Shown here: positions 47,440-58,769 of the stretch, in pieces
How the letters are laid out: each line of letters opens with the position of its first letter
How positions within the stretch are numbered: the stretch's first letter is position 1
Source: Ambrosia x helenae
Taxonomy: Eukaryota; Streptophyta; Magnoliopsida; Asterales; Asteraceae
Reading direction: 5' to 3'
Length of the DNA stretch: 64,000 nt
NCBI GenBank assembly: GCA_030844895.1
Contig: CM061231.1
Coordinates: 158,333,376 to 158,397,375 of the forward strand
Program-made: the position numbers and the translations under genes
Notes under the pieces: generated by a model
Seen by the model: only the letters and a program-made list of their open reading frames with translations
Databases searched by the model: none
Told to the model about the DNA's origin: nothing

Positions 47440-47960
47440 ATGTAAATGGGTTTCTTTCTTTCTTTTGTTTTTATTTTCTTTTTACTATTTTGGCCTATTA
47501 GGTTTCTTTTTTTTTTCTTTTGCCTATTAGGTTTCTTTTTTTTTTTTTTCTTTTGCCTATTAGTTTTTTTTTTCTTTTACCTATTAGGTTTCTCTCTTTT
47601 GCTCATTTTACTATTTCAGCCGTGGACACAGAAAAAGATTTAAAAACTAAAATTTATATATTTAGTTATATGTAAATAAATAAGGGAAAAGTGGGTACCC
47701 ATCGGCCATCATCTTCTTCTTTTGTTAACTTATAATTATTTTTGACATGCCTTCATTTATAGATTTTTTTTTCTCAATGTTTAAGTAGTAAATTCTATAG
47801 ATTAAAATATTTTTGACATGCCTTCATTTATAGATTTATAGATTAAAATACTATACGTAAATTCTCATATAAACATCATCATCTCTCTTTTGGTAACCTA
47901 TTATTATTTTTGACATGCCTTTATGAATTAAAATATTACACATAAATTCTCATATAAACA
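47440..47960. repeat. two short tandem repeat sets before the peroxidase gene
   Basis: 47455-47600: four copies of a 27-33 bp unit TTTTGCCTATTAGGTTTC with T-tract spacers. 47739-47925: three copies of ATTTTTGACATGCCTTCATT, with TATAGATT and AAATTCTCATATAAACAT words, at spacings of about 72 and 97 bp. These lie within 600 bp upstream of the peroxidase start. Confidence 0.75.
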
Positions 47961-48026
47961 TAATGATCATCACCACCACAATCATAATTACAACACACAA
48001 AACAAACACGAAAAATAAAATCAAAT

Positions 48027-50609
48027 ATGAAGAACCAAATGCTATGTTTATTATTCCTCTCTTTCTATGTTACTTCATCTTACTCTCAACTCTCACACAA
48101 TTTCTACCAACACATTTGCCCAAATGTCGAATCCATAGTCCGATCAGCCGTCACCGAAAAATTTCGGCAGACTTTCGTCACTGCTCCAGCCACTCTCCGC
48201 CTCTTTTTTCACGACTGCTTTGTTCGTGTTCGTGTTCATGTTCATGTTCATGCGCACCCTCATTGATTAAATTTTACTTTTATTTTTCAACCTATATATA
48301 ATATTATAATGTATCATTTGTTTTGTGACATATATAATAGGGATGTGATGCTTCAGTGCTTCTATCAAATGCAAAGGCTGAGAAGGACCATCATGATGAC
48401 TTGTCACTCGCCGGAGACGGGTTTGACACCGTGATCAAAGCAAAGGCAGCCGTTGATAGCAACCCAAGTTGCCGGTATAAAGTATCTTGTGCGGATATAT
48501 TAGCTCTTGCCACTAGAGATGTTGTAGCCTTGGTAAATATTATTCTTACATCACTTGTTTATTTTTTTGAATGGCAAGTGGTGCAACCGGTGGAGCTCCG
48601 ACTAACACCCTGGGCCAGCCTGTACTAATTACCCATTCCACCTGGATTGGGGATCTCCCCAGGTGGAACCCCATATGTGGTAAATATGGCTCCAACAAGA
48701 ATCGAACCCTCAACCTCCACATGACCTCCACTCTAGCTCCCCCAATTTTCACCAATTGAACTAGGCTTCATCGGCTTCTTACATCACTTGTGCTTATTGG
48801 CTCTTTCTTGCCACTAGATGAGTAGGTGCTTGTTCGACTTCGGGTTTAAAACTGTTTTCCAAAAAAAAAAAAAAAAAAAAAAAAAAACATACGATTTTAT
48901 AAATATTTGGCATATGGAGTAAAATATGTAGCATTTTACGAATTAAGTTTTTTTTTTTAAAGTAATTTAGTAGGTTTTATTTATAAAGAATATATTTTAA
49001 TTGTTGAGTTTTGAAGTTTTTTTTTATTCTTATTAATAAAAATGAATACAGAGTAAAGTACACGAATAGTCTATGTGATTTTATAAAATTTGAAAAATAG
49101 TTCCTAAGTATGAGAAATTACATAGATTGTCTAAACCTTTAGGTGTTACATACTTAGAAACTATTTTCAAAATTTTATAAAACCACATGGACTTGTACTT
49201 TACTCAAAACTATATAATGAAATTAACCTATTTATAAATAACTTTGCAATTTCAAACCACAAAACAATTTAGGTTGATATAATTATATAAAAACTAGTAT
49301 ATTTGCTCATTTTATGTGAATTCTTTTTTCCAAACTCAATATTTAGATATTAAAATCTATTAACATGTTTAAAATGGCTTGATATAGCCCTTTGAGCAGT
49401 AAAAATCAGATTACGAGACCAAGCGTAAATGTACCACGTTCATTTCCATCTAAGCTCGTTTATGCATGATGGGCTCTTCAGTGGGGTGTGACACCGAGCG
49501 TGGGGCAAGCTCATGAATAATGACCATGGGGTCCACTGACTTTTCACAACTCACATGCACATGCTTCACTTTTATTTTATATTTTCTTTTATTCATGAAA
49601 CTATTACACACATTGAAGAAAATAAGTTAATGAAAACTTTTCTGTCTATGTGACATTGACGTGTCATATACTTTTTTCACATTTTAGTGAAATCATTACA
49701 CATAGTCTGACATTCCATAACCTCTTATATAAAAGTTTTAAACTTAATCTAAAGTAATCATTTTTACAAGGTAACGTTTCACGTGAACAAATAGTGATAT
49801 ACATGTGATTAATGACCAACGTTTACCGATGGTTTCACACCCATGTATAGTTTAAACAAGTCAATAGATTAAGATTTTGTATAGTAAAATTAGATGACTA
49901 GGAAATGTGTTTTTTTGTATTAGTATTAACCTTATGTTTATGTTTATATGATTTTATAATTGAATATGTAGACAGGTGGACCATCATACAAAGTGGAATT
50001 AGGAAGGAGAGATGGGAGAAACTCTACTAGAAAAAGTGTTCAACACAAGCTTCCACATCCTGATTTTAACCTCAACCAACTAAACACAATGTTCGCCTCT
50101 CATGGTCTATCTCAAACAGATATGATTGCCCTTTCAGGTAAATTAACTGTTTAATCTTTATGTTACCTTATAAATATTTTAATTTAATTAATTTAAAGTA
50201 TTGTCTTATAGGAGCACATACTCTTGGATTCTCTCATTGTGGTCATTTTTCAAAACGGATTCATTCCAAGCATGGAATAGACCGAACTCTTAATCGCCAA
50301 TACGCTCTTCAGCTTCAACAAATGTGTCCGGTTAATGTAGACCCAAGGCTCGTGGTTGACATGGACCCAACCACGCCGCGTACTTTTGACAATGCATATT
50401 ACAAAAACCTCCAACAAGGGAAGGGCTTGTTTTCCTCTGATCAAGTCTTGTTCACGGATGCTCGGTCAAAGCCAACGGTTGACATTTTTGCTTCTAACAA
50501 CAATGCATTCCATCAAGCATTTGTGACCGCCATCACCAAACTCGGTCGTGTTGGGGTTTTGACTGGTTACCAGGGTGAAATCAGACACGATTGTAGTAGG
50601 GTTAACTAG
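48027..50609 (+). CDS. class III (secretory plant) peroxidase
   Basis: A haem peroxidase of the cell wall or apoplast, oxidising phenolics with hydrogen peroxide. Four exons, the classic gene structure: 48027-48227, 48341-48532, 49972-50137 and 50212-50609; about 318 residues. Signal peptide residues 1 to about 22 (hydrophobic, ending SSYSQ). Distal haem site RLFFHDCF (Arg 58, His 62), Ca-binding GCDAS, substrate proline region near PHPDF, proximal histidine in ALSGAHTLGFSHC (about 189). It resembles the Arabidopsis PER16/45/51/73 group by sequence feel; assignment not tested. The exon 1 donor lies in a GTTCGTGTTCGTGTTCATG hexamer repeat, so shifted donors would keep the frame. Intron 2 (1.4 kb) contains a SINE-like copy. 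No lesion seen. Confidence 0.93.
48558..48775 (-). mobile_element. tRNA-derived SINE in peroxidase intron 2
   Basis: On the minus strand it has a B-box-like GAGGGTTCGATTCTTG (about 48706) and upstream an A-box-like CCTAGTTCAATTGGTG. It includes a palindromic core GGGGATCTCCCC. The rest of intron 2 (48780-49971) shows A- and T-tracts and an inverted pair near 49060-49205 but no gene. Confidence 0.6.
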
Positions 50610-50753
50610 AAAAGTACCGTATTTTTAATTTATATTTAAATCTACCATGTAAATTTTTATTATTGAATAAGTAGCTACAATATTCATGTTTTTAATAACA
50701 ACTGTTCAAGTATTAAAATGTTTGATAATGAGAGACATTTAATACGAAACTAA

Positions 50754-51051
50754 GGGGCTGTTTGGTAGCCTCTTAATGTGGCTCTTAACCATTCAGTGTT
50801 GAATGATTCAGCATTCAGCGTGTTTGTTTCAGCTTCTGAATGGAATGGTTAAGTCTGAATCATTAAGATTTGAGATGTTGCTGAACCATTAAGCATTGAA
50901 CTATTAAGCACTGAAGTAGGCTGAACCTTAATGAGGCTCATCTACCAATGTGGGACAAGAAAACTAACCATTAAGAGATCCAACTTAATGATTCAACGCT
51001 TAACCATTCAGACCTCTTAATGATTCAGCACTTAATCAAACAAACAGCCCC
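50754..51051. mobile_element. PIF/Harbinger (Tourist-like) MITE downstream of peroxidase
   Basis: A 298 bp element with ends GGGGCTGTTTGG and CAAACAGCCCC, flanked by TAA at 50751-50753 and 51052-51054. The inside shares TTAATGATTCAGCACTTAATC-type words with the 3602-3848 element. Confidence 0.85.
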
Positions 51052-51054
51052 TAA

Positions 51055-52180
51055 CTTTATAAATTTTAAAGAACACATATAAAAACTTGAATAGCTTGCC
51101 CCTACTAAGAAAAAAGCATACCACATTACCACTCACCTTCTTTCTCCCACAAAATTATTTAAAAAATAATAATTTTCATTTTGATAACATAAAGTCCTTT
51201 TTAGCAACTATCTATAGTACTCCCTAGTTGTGTTTCCTTTTTAAAGCTTACCAATAAGTTTTTAATAATTTATCATTTTATCCCATTTCATGCGCGTATT
51301 GTTATCATTGTTCTCAGGTTATTTTCAATCACTGAAATTATTGTTGTTTAATATTTATATACTAGATTATTCTTGGAAAATCTTCGAGATAGACAAATCT
51401 AATATGAAATGACAAAATGTGTACCGTAAAAGGAATAGATCGTTTTTTTTAGAGAAAAAACTTCGTATAGAATCAACACTTGCTAACTCATAAAGCCTAC
51501 TTCTAATTCTACGTGTGCACTTTTTTATTTTTCCAGTTAAGATTGTATATATGAAATGTATATGTTAGATATATATATATACACACACACATTTTGTTGA
51601 TGATACTTGTATGTGTATCAATATTTACATGTTTTCAAAGCTTCTTTGTTTAACATTACACAATCCAACAACCATGCACATTACGTACTTAATTAGCAAT
51701 AATCTGCCATCGACTTTGTTGCCGTAAAATAAAAGAAATTAGATTCTTACCAAGTTGACGTCTGTGAATATTTATATAGTTAGCATGTTCTTATATGTAA
51801 TAATATGTTCAAAAACATATATATTATCTTAACATGAATAGTGACTTGCCTAGACACAATTAATGAATTACCTCAACACATAAAATTTAGAAGTTTTAGG
51901 CACTATATGTAAACAAATGAAAGATAGAGTGGTTAAATGTGAAAATAGTTAAAGTTTTTAACCGCAAAGGCTGAAAACAGAGAAGCGCAATGCACACAGC
52001 CGCTATTCATCTTCCTCCTTGTTTCTAGCAAAAAAAATTACAGCGTCGCCGGAAATTGCTATTTAATCGCTATTGCCCCGCTAAACTCAAGATAGCGATG
52101 GATAGCCGATACGCGACGCTATTCGCGGTCACTATCATCGCTATTAACAACTATGGACTAGGCTGAATAATAATCATCAG
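51055..52180. other. intergenic DNA with a decayed repeat
   Basis: AT-rich, no gene. 51965-52160 contains GCGATGGATAGCC, CGCGACGCTATTCGCGG and related palindromic words that look like the end of a GC-rich transposon. Confidence 0.3.
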
Positions 52181-53050
52181 AAAAATAGCTGTGATCTGGT
52201 GAGCTGCTAGCTTTTAATAAGCTGTTAGGTGCAGAACTGTTTGGCCCATTAGCAGGTCTGTTTTGAGCAGAACTGGGCTGATCGGTCAGTCTTTACACGG
52301 CTGGGTTTGGCGCCCATGTCGACAATGAATACATTTCAACATGATTCTGCAGTCAGCTAAGTGGTCATTCCATTTCCATAGTTTTCCTTCCTATGTGGTC
52401 AAAAAGTCTATATGCATTGGTGTGATTGGACCACACAAATCTGCATGACTACCTACAACAGTCTCGTTGTTTGTTTGGTAGTTAGAATAACCAGGGAAAT
52501 ATAATCGAGTTCGCCTCCCAAAGTAAACAATAAATTTGGATGATGGCACTCCATAAGCAAGCTCCTTTGGTGCTGTGCTAATTCCTTCATCGAGTCAAAG
52601 TTCAAATGACCCATGAATGCCTTGGTGTCTGTCAATATTAGCATGCAAACAGATAGGTGCAGCCACCTTTAATTCAATCTGTACAAACGATTAGGGGATC
52701 TAGGTACTACATTCATGAGCAAAGTTCCATCAGGCCCATGGATACGACCAGTGCCCTTTTGGTCCCTTCAAATGCCTTGAAGCTGCCAACTGCTTCCTGA
52801 AACTGCATTTGGTTAAGATCTGCAAATTGCATCAACAATAGATCAAAATCTTTCTGGTATTTGCCTTTGTAACAACCCCGTTCGATCAGTCCTGTAGCAA
52901 AGTCTTCTATGCCTTCTCCATTCTTTTCATCTTTTTCAATCTAGATTGCGAAAATTTTCATGGCTGTTTCAAATTCAGAAAATTGCAGCAGAATATCCTT
53001 AAGAATGGCCTGGAATAATAGCCGACCCAAGACATTTACAACATAAAATA
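52180..53050 (-). mobile_element. degenerate Ty1/copia fragment
   Basis: On the minus strand GHLNFDSMKELAQ near 52600 matches the copia GAG-pre-integrase signature (zinc-binding region before integrase), followed after a frame change by a piece resembling the start of the integrase (HADLCGPITP). Upstream at about 52940-52750 an open stretch (EDFATGLIERGCYKGKYQ) could be gag but I do not recognise it. Frames are broken by stops. No LTRs identified. Confidence 0.6.
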
Positions 53051-53426
53051 AATAGAGTTGGGATGTCTATAAAAACGCCTAGTTTTTTAGGGGGGTAACA
53101 ATAGAAACTTGTAAAATTTTGTTTACTTGAACCATGAAGAAATGTTTATGTTTGTGCTTGAATCATTGTGGACAATTCAGGAATATATTTGGCCCATTCA
53201 AAACAGTTCTTATCTTGGTTTGAAAAAGTGTGAGGCGCTCTGAGGCGTTATAGTTCAAAAAGCCGAGGCGCGAGGTGAGAGCTTCACGTATGTGAGGCGC
53301 CCAAGGTAAAAAATATTTAAACAAGTCAATACGACATATTCTACTTGTTAATCAATCCTAAACACAAAAACATAATTATATTATAAAACACACTTAAAAC
53401 ACTTCAATAAAACATACATTGAAGCC

Positions 53427-53819
53427 TGGGTTTTAAAAAGCGTGCCTAGGCGCAACCTAGGGCGCCTCGGGAATTTGCGCCTATTCTTTTTCCCAAAAGC
53501 GCGCACCTCATGCACTTTTTTTGTCAAATTTCAGGCGCTTTTCTCCCTGAAATGCGCGCCTCACGTAACCTGGGTATTTTTAATGCATAAAAATGTTGTA
53601 CCTTGGTGTTTTTGGCTTGGACATATAGGTAAAATAACATAAAACCCTTATTTATAGCTATATTTTGGGTAAATGAAGCTAAAAACTCATAGTATATATA
53701 TGGGATATATATAAAAAAATTATATAATTAGTGTGCGCTTCGGGTGCGAAAATCCCACGCTTCGCGCGATGCGCTTAGACCTCGTCGCTTTTGTGCGCCT
53801 AGCGTTTTTTAAAACCAAG
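53427..53819. mobile_element. Mutator-type GCGC-rich MITE
   Basis: A 393 bp insert with an exact 9 bp target duplication ATTGAAGCC (53418-53426 and 53820-53828) and inverted ends TGGGTTTTAAAAAGCG and, in reverse complement, CTTGGTTTTAAAAAACGC. Rich in GGCGC and GCGCC. Partial relatives flank it at 53220-53300 and 53880-53990. Confidence 0.8.
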
Positions 53820-53989
53820 ATTGAAGCCAAATCACGCTTAAAAATCTTAAAAAAAACCTGATTTTGACTTTTGGCCCAAATAAACCCTAATTTTGACTAA
53901 GACGGCGCCTTAGCGCCTCATGTAGATGAGCGCCTTAGGCAAAAAAAAAAGCGCTTTTCCATGAGGCGTACTTTTTTAAACCAAGGTTC

Positions 53990-54180
53990 TTTTTTTTTTT
54001 TGAACGGCATCTCGCTCAGGGCTATACATGAGCATAGTCCGGCCGACGTGGGATTCGAACCGGGCACTCCAGGGTAGGAAACAGGCAAAGCCTGAAAACC
54101 TCCCACCTCACCTGCAGCAAGTGGGAATTGAACCTGGCTCTCCAAGAAGAAACCAAGTCCTTTCCACCACTAATTTGATC
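53990..54180 (-). mobile_element. SINE, minus strand
   Basis: Ends on the plus-strand left in T14 (poly(A) on the minus strand). Minus-strand words GGTTCAATTCCCACTTGC and GGTTCGAATCCCACGTCGG are two B-box-like sequences. No domain-coding frame. Confidence 0.6.
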
Positions 54181-54622
54181 TTTTTGAAAATCGACTTTAT
54201 TAGTAAATTTTGACGTTATAAAAATTACCAAATACATTCATGATAAACAAAGTCTATTTGCTGTTACCAAAACCATCCTTTGTATTTGATTTATTCGACC
54301 CATACTAAAATTGTTTTCATGCTAAAAAACTAACCGAATCGAAAATATATATACAGTTAAGAGTTGATAGCTATATACGTGTGGACCTTAAAATATATGC
54401 ATCACATATTAGGATCGTTTCTCAAGTAGTAGACATTATTTTCTTAAGCTTCTTTGCCTCGCTCATTAAAAAAGCTCTTACGGCCTGAGTGCTGATGGTA
54501 CGATTGTGGTTATGAGAATACAATGCAAACGGTTCTGGTCCCGGTTTCTGACCAGTACACAGGTCACTGTAAAAGCATTTCGTATAATTTAATAAATTAT
54601 TTTATTATTTCAATGGAAACAG

Positions 54623-54692
54623 GAGAATACATGCGCCTGAAATTGGAACGGACGATGGGATTAAGGCTAGGGATGAGCTTGCGAAGATGCTC
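54623..54692 (+). pseudogene. stray exon of a staphylococcal-nuclease-like (CAN-type) gene
   Basis: After GGAAACAG, an exon-like stretch encodes RIHAPEIGTDDGIKARDEL, nearly the same as the exon at 57923. The preceding 200 bp (TAGCTATATACG, GACCAGTACACAGGTCAC) is also duplicated before 57923. It is a remnant of a tandem gene copy; no joining exons were found on either side. Confidence 0.65.
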
Positions 54693-55112
54693 GTAACGTA
54701 ATTCAAATTTTTGTATGCATTAGGAATGTAGTTTGGGTCTCTCTCTCCTTGTTACTCGGTAATAACCCCCTCGTGGATTAATCAACCTTTACCGTTCAAG
54801 GTAGATCTTCCAGCTTCACCGATTAAGGAGGATGTTCTGTTGTTCTGTTTTACTACATTTCCTGTAAGGAGAAATTTCTTTAACGCTCTATACTTTTTTC
54901 AAACACAATTTCTAATTAGTTTCGCAAATCAGGTGGTTGCAAAAGACGTAACGGATGGGGTGAGTTTTATCGTTTCTGTTGAGGTTGAGGACCCCTGTCT
55001 TTTACCCAAAAAGATACTCTTCGCAGCAACTGAGCGTTGCAAAGCACTAGCCAACAAGGACACTTCTCGGGCAGATGAGCTACTCAAAAGAATTAATGCT
55101 TCGCAAGACTAT

Positions 55113-56386
55113 GGGCGCGTTTGGTTCACATGAATTGAATGGAATTCAATGGAATTGGAATTTGAATTCCAACTCTTTAGGTGTTTGGTTCATTGAATTT
55201 GTTGGAATTGGAATTTCAATTCCAATCTTGTGTGTTTGGTTGACAAAGGAATTGGAATTGGAATTTGGTATGAATTCCTTCAAATTCCTTTACCCAAGGG
55301 AATTCAAAATCCTTCCAATATTAGAAGAAATTCAAGTCAATTTATTGGAATCTTCGACCGATTGGCATCATTTTGACCCGAACCGATTCAAATCGTACCA
55401 TTTCAACGCGAACCGCTTAGATCCGAACCAATTCGTACCGTACCAGTTTCGACCGGTAACATTTCGACCCGAACCGTTTCGTACTATACCAGTTTCGATC
55501 GGTACCGTTTCAACCCGAACCGTTTCATACTGTACCAGTTTCGACCGGTACCGTTTCAACCCGAACCATTTCGTACTGTACCAGTTTCGACAGGTACCGT
55601 TTCGGACCGTACCAGTTTCGACCGGTACCATTTTGGACTGAACCGTTTCGGACCAGTTTCGACCGATAGCGTTTCGACCTGTAACGTATCGGACCGAACT
55701 GTTTCAGACCGTAGCAGTTTCGGCCTGTACCGTTTCGGACCGAACTGTTTCGGACCAGTTTCGACCTGTAACGTTTCGGACCGTACCAGTTTTGACCGGT
55801 ACCGTTTCGGACCAGTTTTGACCGGTATCGTTTCGACTTGTACCGTTTCGCCCGTAACGTTTCAGACCGAACCATTTCGGACTGTACCAGTTTCGACCAG
55901 TACCGTTTCGGACCAGTTTCGACCGGTATCGTTTCGACATGTACCGTTTCGGACCGTACCAGTTTTGACCAGTACCGTTTTGCCCGGTACCGTTTCGCCC
56001 CATACCAGTTTCGACCGGTACCGTTTTCGACCCGAAACGGTGCATGTCGAAACGGTACAGGTCGAAACGATAGAGGTATCAACAGTTCGGTCAAAATGGT
56101 ACTGGTCGAAACGGTACGAGCCGGTATTGGTCGAAACGGTATGGGTCAGTACGGGGCGAAACGGTTCGGGCCGGTACGGGTCACAACGATGCGGGTCGTG
56201 GGGGCAAGGGTGATAGATTCCAATTTATAACCAACCAAACACAATAATATAGGATTTGAGAATCCAATTCCAACAATTTCCAATTCCTTTTGGAATGTTT
56301 GAATTCCAAATCCAATTCATTCCAATTCCAATTCCAAATTCTTCACAAATTCCAATTCCAAACAATTCCGCGAACCAAACGCACCC
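55113..56386. mobile_element. PIF/Harbinger-like element with minisatellite core
   Basis: A 1,274 bp insert with ends GGGCGCGTTTGGTTC and GAACCAAACGCACCC, flanked by TAT on both sides (55110-55112, 56387-56389). Subterminal blocks at 55130-55330 and 56225-56365 are rich in GGAATTGGAATT/AATTCCAATTCC. The middle is the array described next. It is open in several frames by virtue of the repeat, but this is not a gene. Confidence 0.75.
55360..56210. repeat. GACCGGTACCGTTTCG minisatellite, orientation-switching
   Basis: About 850 bp built of imperfect units GACC(G/A)GTACCGTTTCG and GACCGTACCAGTTTCG. From about 56035 on the same unit appears as its complement (CGAAACGGTACGGGTC), so the array is a large imperfect inverted repeat. 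CpG-rich against AT-rich surroundings. Confidence 0.9.
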
Positions 56387-56734
56387 TATGAGTATTTACT
56401 TTGTCCATTTTTTTTCATTTGTGAATACCGTTTATGACTAATACTCCTAACTTGTTGTCATAGGGTACTAACTGCCGATAATTGGGAATATATGACCAGA
56501 AAGTACCCGATCAGGCTGAGGTATTATTAGAATTTGTTTATCATATTTGTGTGGTCTTGCTGGTTAGAGCAGCATCCTATAGTAGGAAAGTTGGAAAGTA
56601 TAGCTAAATTCAATGAATTTAGCATTTTAACTCCCACATACCTAAGGCGTTAAACTTGTCATCAATGAGATAAATATGAACGACCATCAACAACCAACCC
56701 TTGGTTTAAACAAGCTAGAATCACAAAAAAAGTG

Positions 56735-56950
56735 ACAAGGTCTAAAACCGAGGCGCGAAGCGCAAAATTGCACCGCTTTTCGGACCTCAAGCACAAATAA
56801 ATATATAGGGGAAAGTTAATTTATATTTATATGTATTTACATTTTTTAATAATATATTGAGGCTTACGCTTCGGTCCGCCTCGAGGCTTACGCCTCTTAA
56901 GGCTAACGGACAACGCCTCGAGGCCCGTTTCAGCCTTTTTAAACCTTGGT
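56735..56950. repeat. GCGC-rich repeat fragment
   Basis: AAAAGTGACAAGGTCTAAAACCGAGGCGC at left and TTTTAAACCTTGG at right, with GGCTTACGCCTC palindromes; same family as 53427-53819. Confidence 0.5.
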
Positions 56951-57252
56951 TGCAGCAACAATAGATAAAAATTGTTCTGGTATTTGCCTTTATAATAACT
57001 CCCTCCATTCGTGCAGTTTGTACACATTGGAGTGAAGTTGAGTTGTTTTCCTTGATGGTGACAATAGCTCGATTTTTAGCGCTCTCTCCTTGGGCTTGTC
57101 GCCTGTTTTTCCTCTATAAATAAGACCTTTCCTTTGGTCTTGATCCAACCCCTTTGAACCAAGAAAATTGATCCTCTTTAAATTTTGCTCCGATAAAAAT
57201 TGAAGCTTCAAGTAACATGAAGCAAATTTTGGAGGAACAGGTAGGGTGTAGG

Positions 57253-57725
57253 TAGGGGTGTAAACGAGCCGAGCCGAGCCCGAGCCTGTCTGGGCTCGAG
57301 CTCGGCTCGTTATGGTTTTGTGAAGCTCGAGCTCGAGCTCGGCTCGCTAGCAAAATCAAAAGCTCGAGCTCGGCTCGTCTCGGCTCGATGTGATTTGAGA
57401 ACAATCTCAAACGAGCTCAAAGCTCGGCTCGAGATCGCAAAAACTCGGCTCGCAAGTGTTATTAAATGGGCCTATGAAATAAGGACTTGGGCTTTGGAGA
57501 TGTGGGCTATAAATTATAAGAGATATATGAATAACTTATAATTATGTTTGGGCTCGTTTAGGCTCGCGTGCCCAATCGAGCTTTGTATCTAGGGCTCGAG
57601 CTCGGGCTCGATAAGTAAACGAGCCATATTTTAGGCTCAGGCTCGTTAAGGCTCGACTCGTTCGGGCTTTTTACCGAGCCGATCCCAGGTCGCTGTCGAG
57701 CCGCTATGTGTTATTTACACCCCTA
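57253..57725. mobile_element. hAT-like element with GAGCTCGGCTCG palindromes
   Basis: A 473 bp unit with ends TAGGGGTGTAAACGAGCC and, in reverse complement, TAGGGGTGTAAATAAC. It holds over ten GCTCGAGCTCGGCTCG-type words. The flanks GGTGTAGG and GGTTGGTA are only loosely similar, so the target duplication is not proven. Confidence 0.6.
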
Positions 57726-58194
57726 GGTTGGTAGCTATATACGTAGTGGACTTCAAAAAATATATACAACACATATTAGGGTTGTTTCTCAAGCAGTTGA
57801 CACTGTTTTCTTCTTAAGCCAGTTGACACTGGGTTTCCGACCAGTACACAGGTCACCATAAAAACATTTTGTATATAAAATTAATAAATTATAAAATTAT
57901 TTTATTATTTCTATGGAAACAGGGGAATACGCGCGCCTGAAATTAGAACTGACGATGGGATTAAGGCTAGGGATGAACTCGCAAAGTTGGTCAAAGGCAA
58001 ATGTTTGACGATTCGGGTCTACCATATAGATGAAGAAATGCGTTGTGTTGGAGACATTTACTCTAGCGTAAACTTGCTACAGGTAATCCTGTCCGTTGTG
58101 TACTAGCAACTGTAACATGACTAAAATTTGACGATTCGGGTCTACCATATTATGGGAAAATGGCCAAAATAGCCTTTTGACCGGGCGTTTTGCC

Positions 58195-58640
58195 TAAATA
58201 GCCCCCTCCACCGTCTTTGGAGAGACGGGACACGGTTTCCAAAAGGGCTGAACCGTCTTCCGAGATCCTTTGGATTCCAACCAGTAGCAACCCAACACGT
58301 GGCGGTTACGATCCCGATGTCTGCCACCCGGCTCCCGTGGCGGCTTGAGACGTGTCAGCGCCGCAAAGCCGTCTCCGGTGGGGTCCCTGAGACGGTTCAC
58401 CAACGGCTCAAGTTAAGCCGTCTTCGGCTCGGCTTATAATAAAATAATATATCCGATCCCACCGGAGACGGCTCCTGAGCCGGTTCGGGTACGAAAAAAC
58501 CGTCTCCGGTGACGTCTTGTAAAATTTATCAACCGTCTCCTGAGACGTCAGCGGGTACGAAAAAGACGGCTTCCCGTACCGTCTTTTTATTGTTTCTGCA
58601 CCGACTCGGTGCCGGACGTCGTACATCGACGGATACGTTT
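58195..58640. repeat. subterminal GAGACGG / CCGTCTC array
   Basis: The heptamer GAGACGG or its complement, or the variant AGACGG, occurs about ten times in both orientations, often followed by an acid-base palindrome such as CACCGGAGACGG. A CpG-rich block in the element's left end, probably the transposase-binding region. Confidence 0.75.
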
Positions 58641-58769
58641 TCGGTGATGTGACGTCCATGACGAACCGTTTGTTATAAAATTAGTAAATTTTGTAACAAT
58701 TTTGTTTGAATTTTTTCTTGTATTCCTTATTTTTCTTTCCAAGTGTTAAAAAAAGTTGTGTTTTTAAAA

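Larger units (their letters stand above)
54933..58082 (+). pseudogene. staphylococcal-nuclease-like (CAN-type) gene, interrupted
   Basis: CAN proteins are calcium-dependent plant nucleases, membrane-anchored by N-terminal lipidation. Three exons are visible: 54933-55112 (VVAKDVTDGVSFIVSVEVED...RINASQDY), 56464-56520 (VLTADNWEYMTRKYPIRL) and 57923-58082 (GIRAPEIRTDDGIKARDEL...CVGDIYSSVNLLQ), with matching phases. The second and third cover the SNase core. The N-terminal exons are missing upstream and the C-terminal exons are missing because a Mutator-like element starts at about 58151. Exon 1 is broken by a 1,274 bp insert just two bases before its donor (original junction TATGA|GTATTT). The reading frame now ends 6 codons inside the insert. 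Clearly non-functional as a complete nuclease. Confidence 0.7.

Noticed and set aside
55525..56230. Long overlapping frames rich in Arg-Asn-Trp-Tyr in both strands
   Set aside because: All are produced by the GGTACCGTTTCG array, whose unit lacks stops in several frames.
57114..57410. Minus-strand frame over the GAGCTCGGCTCG block
   Set aside because: It reads through transposon palindromes; no domain.
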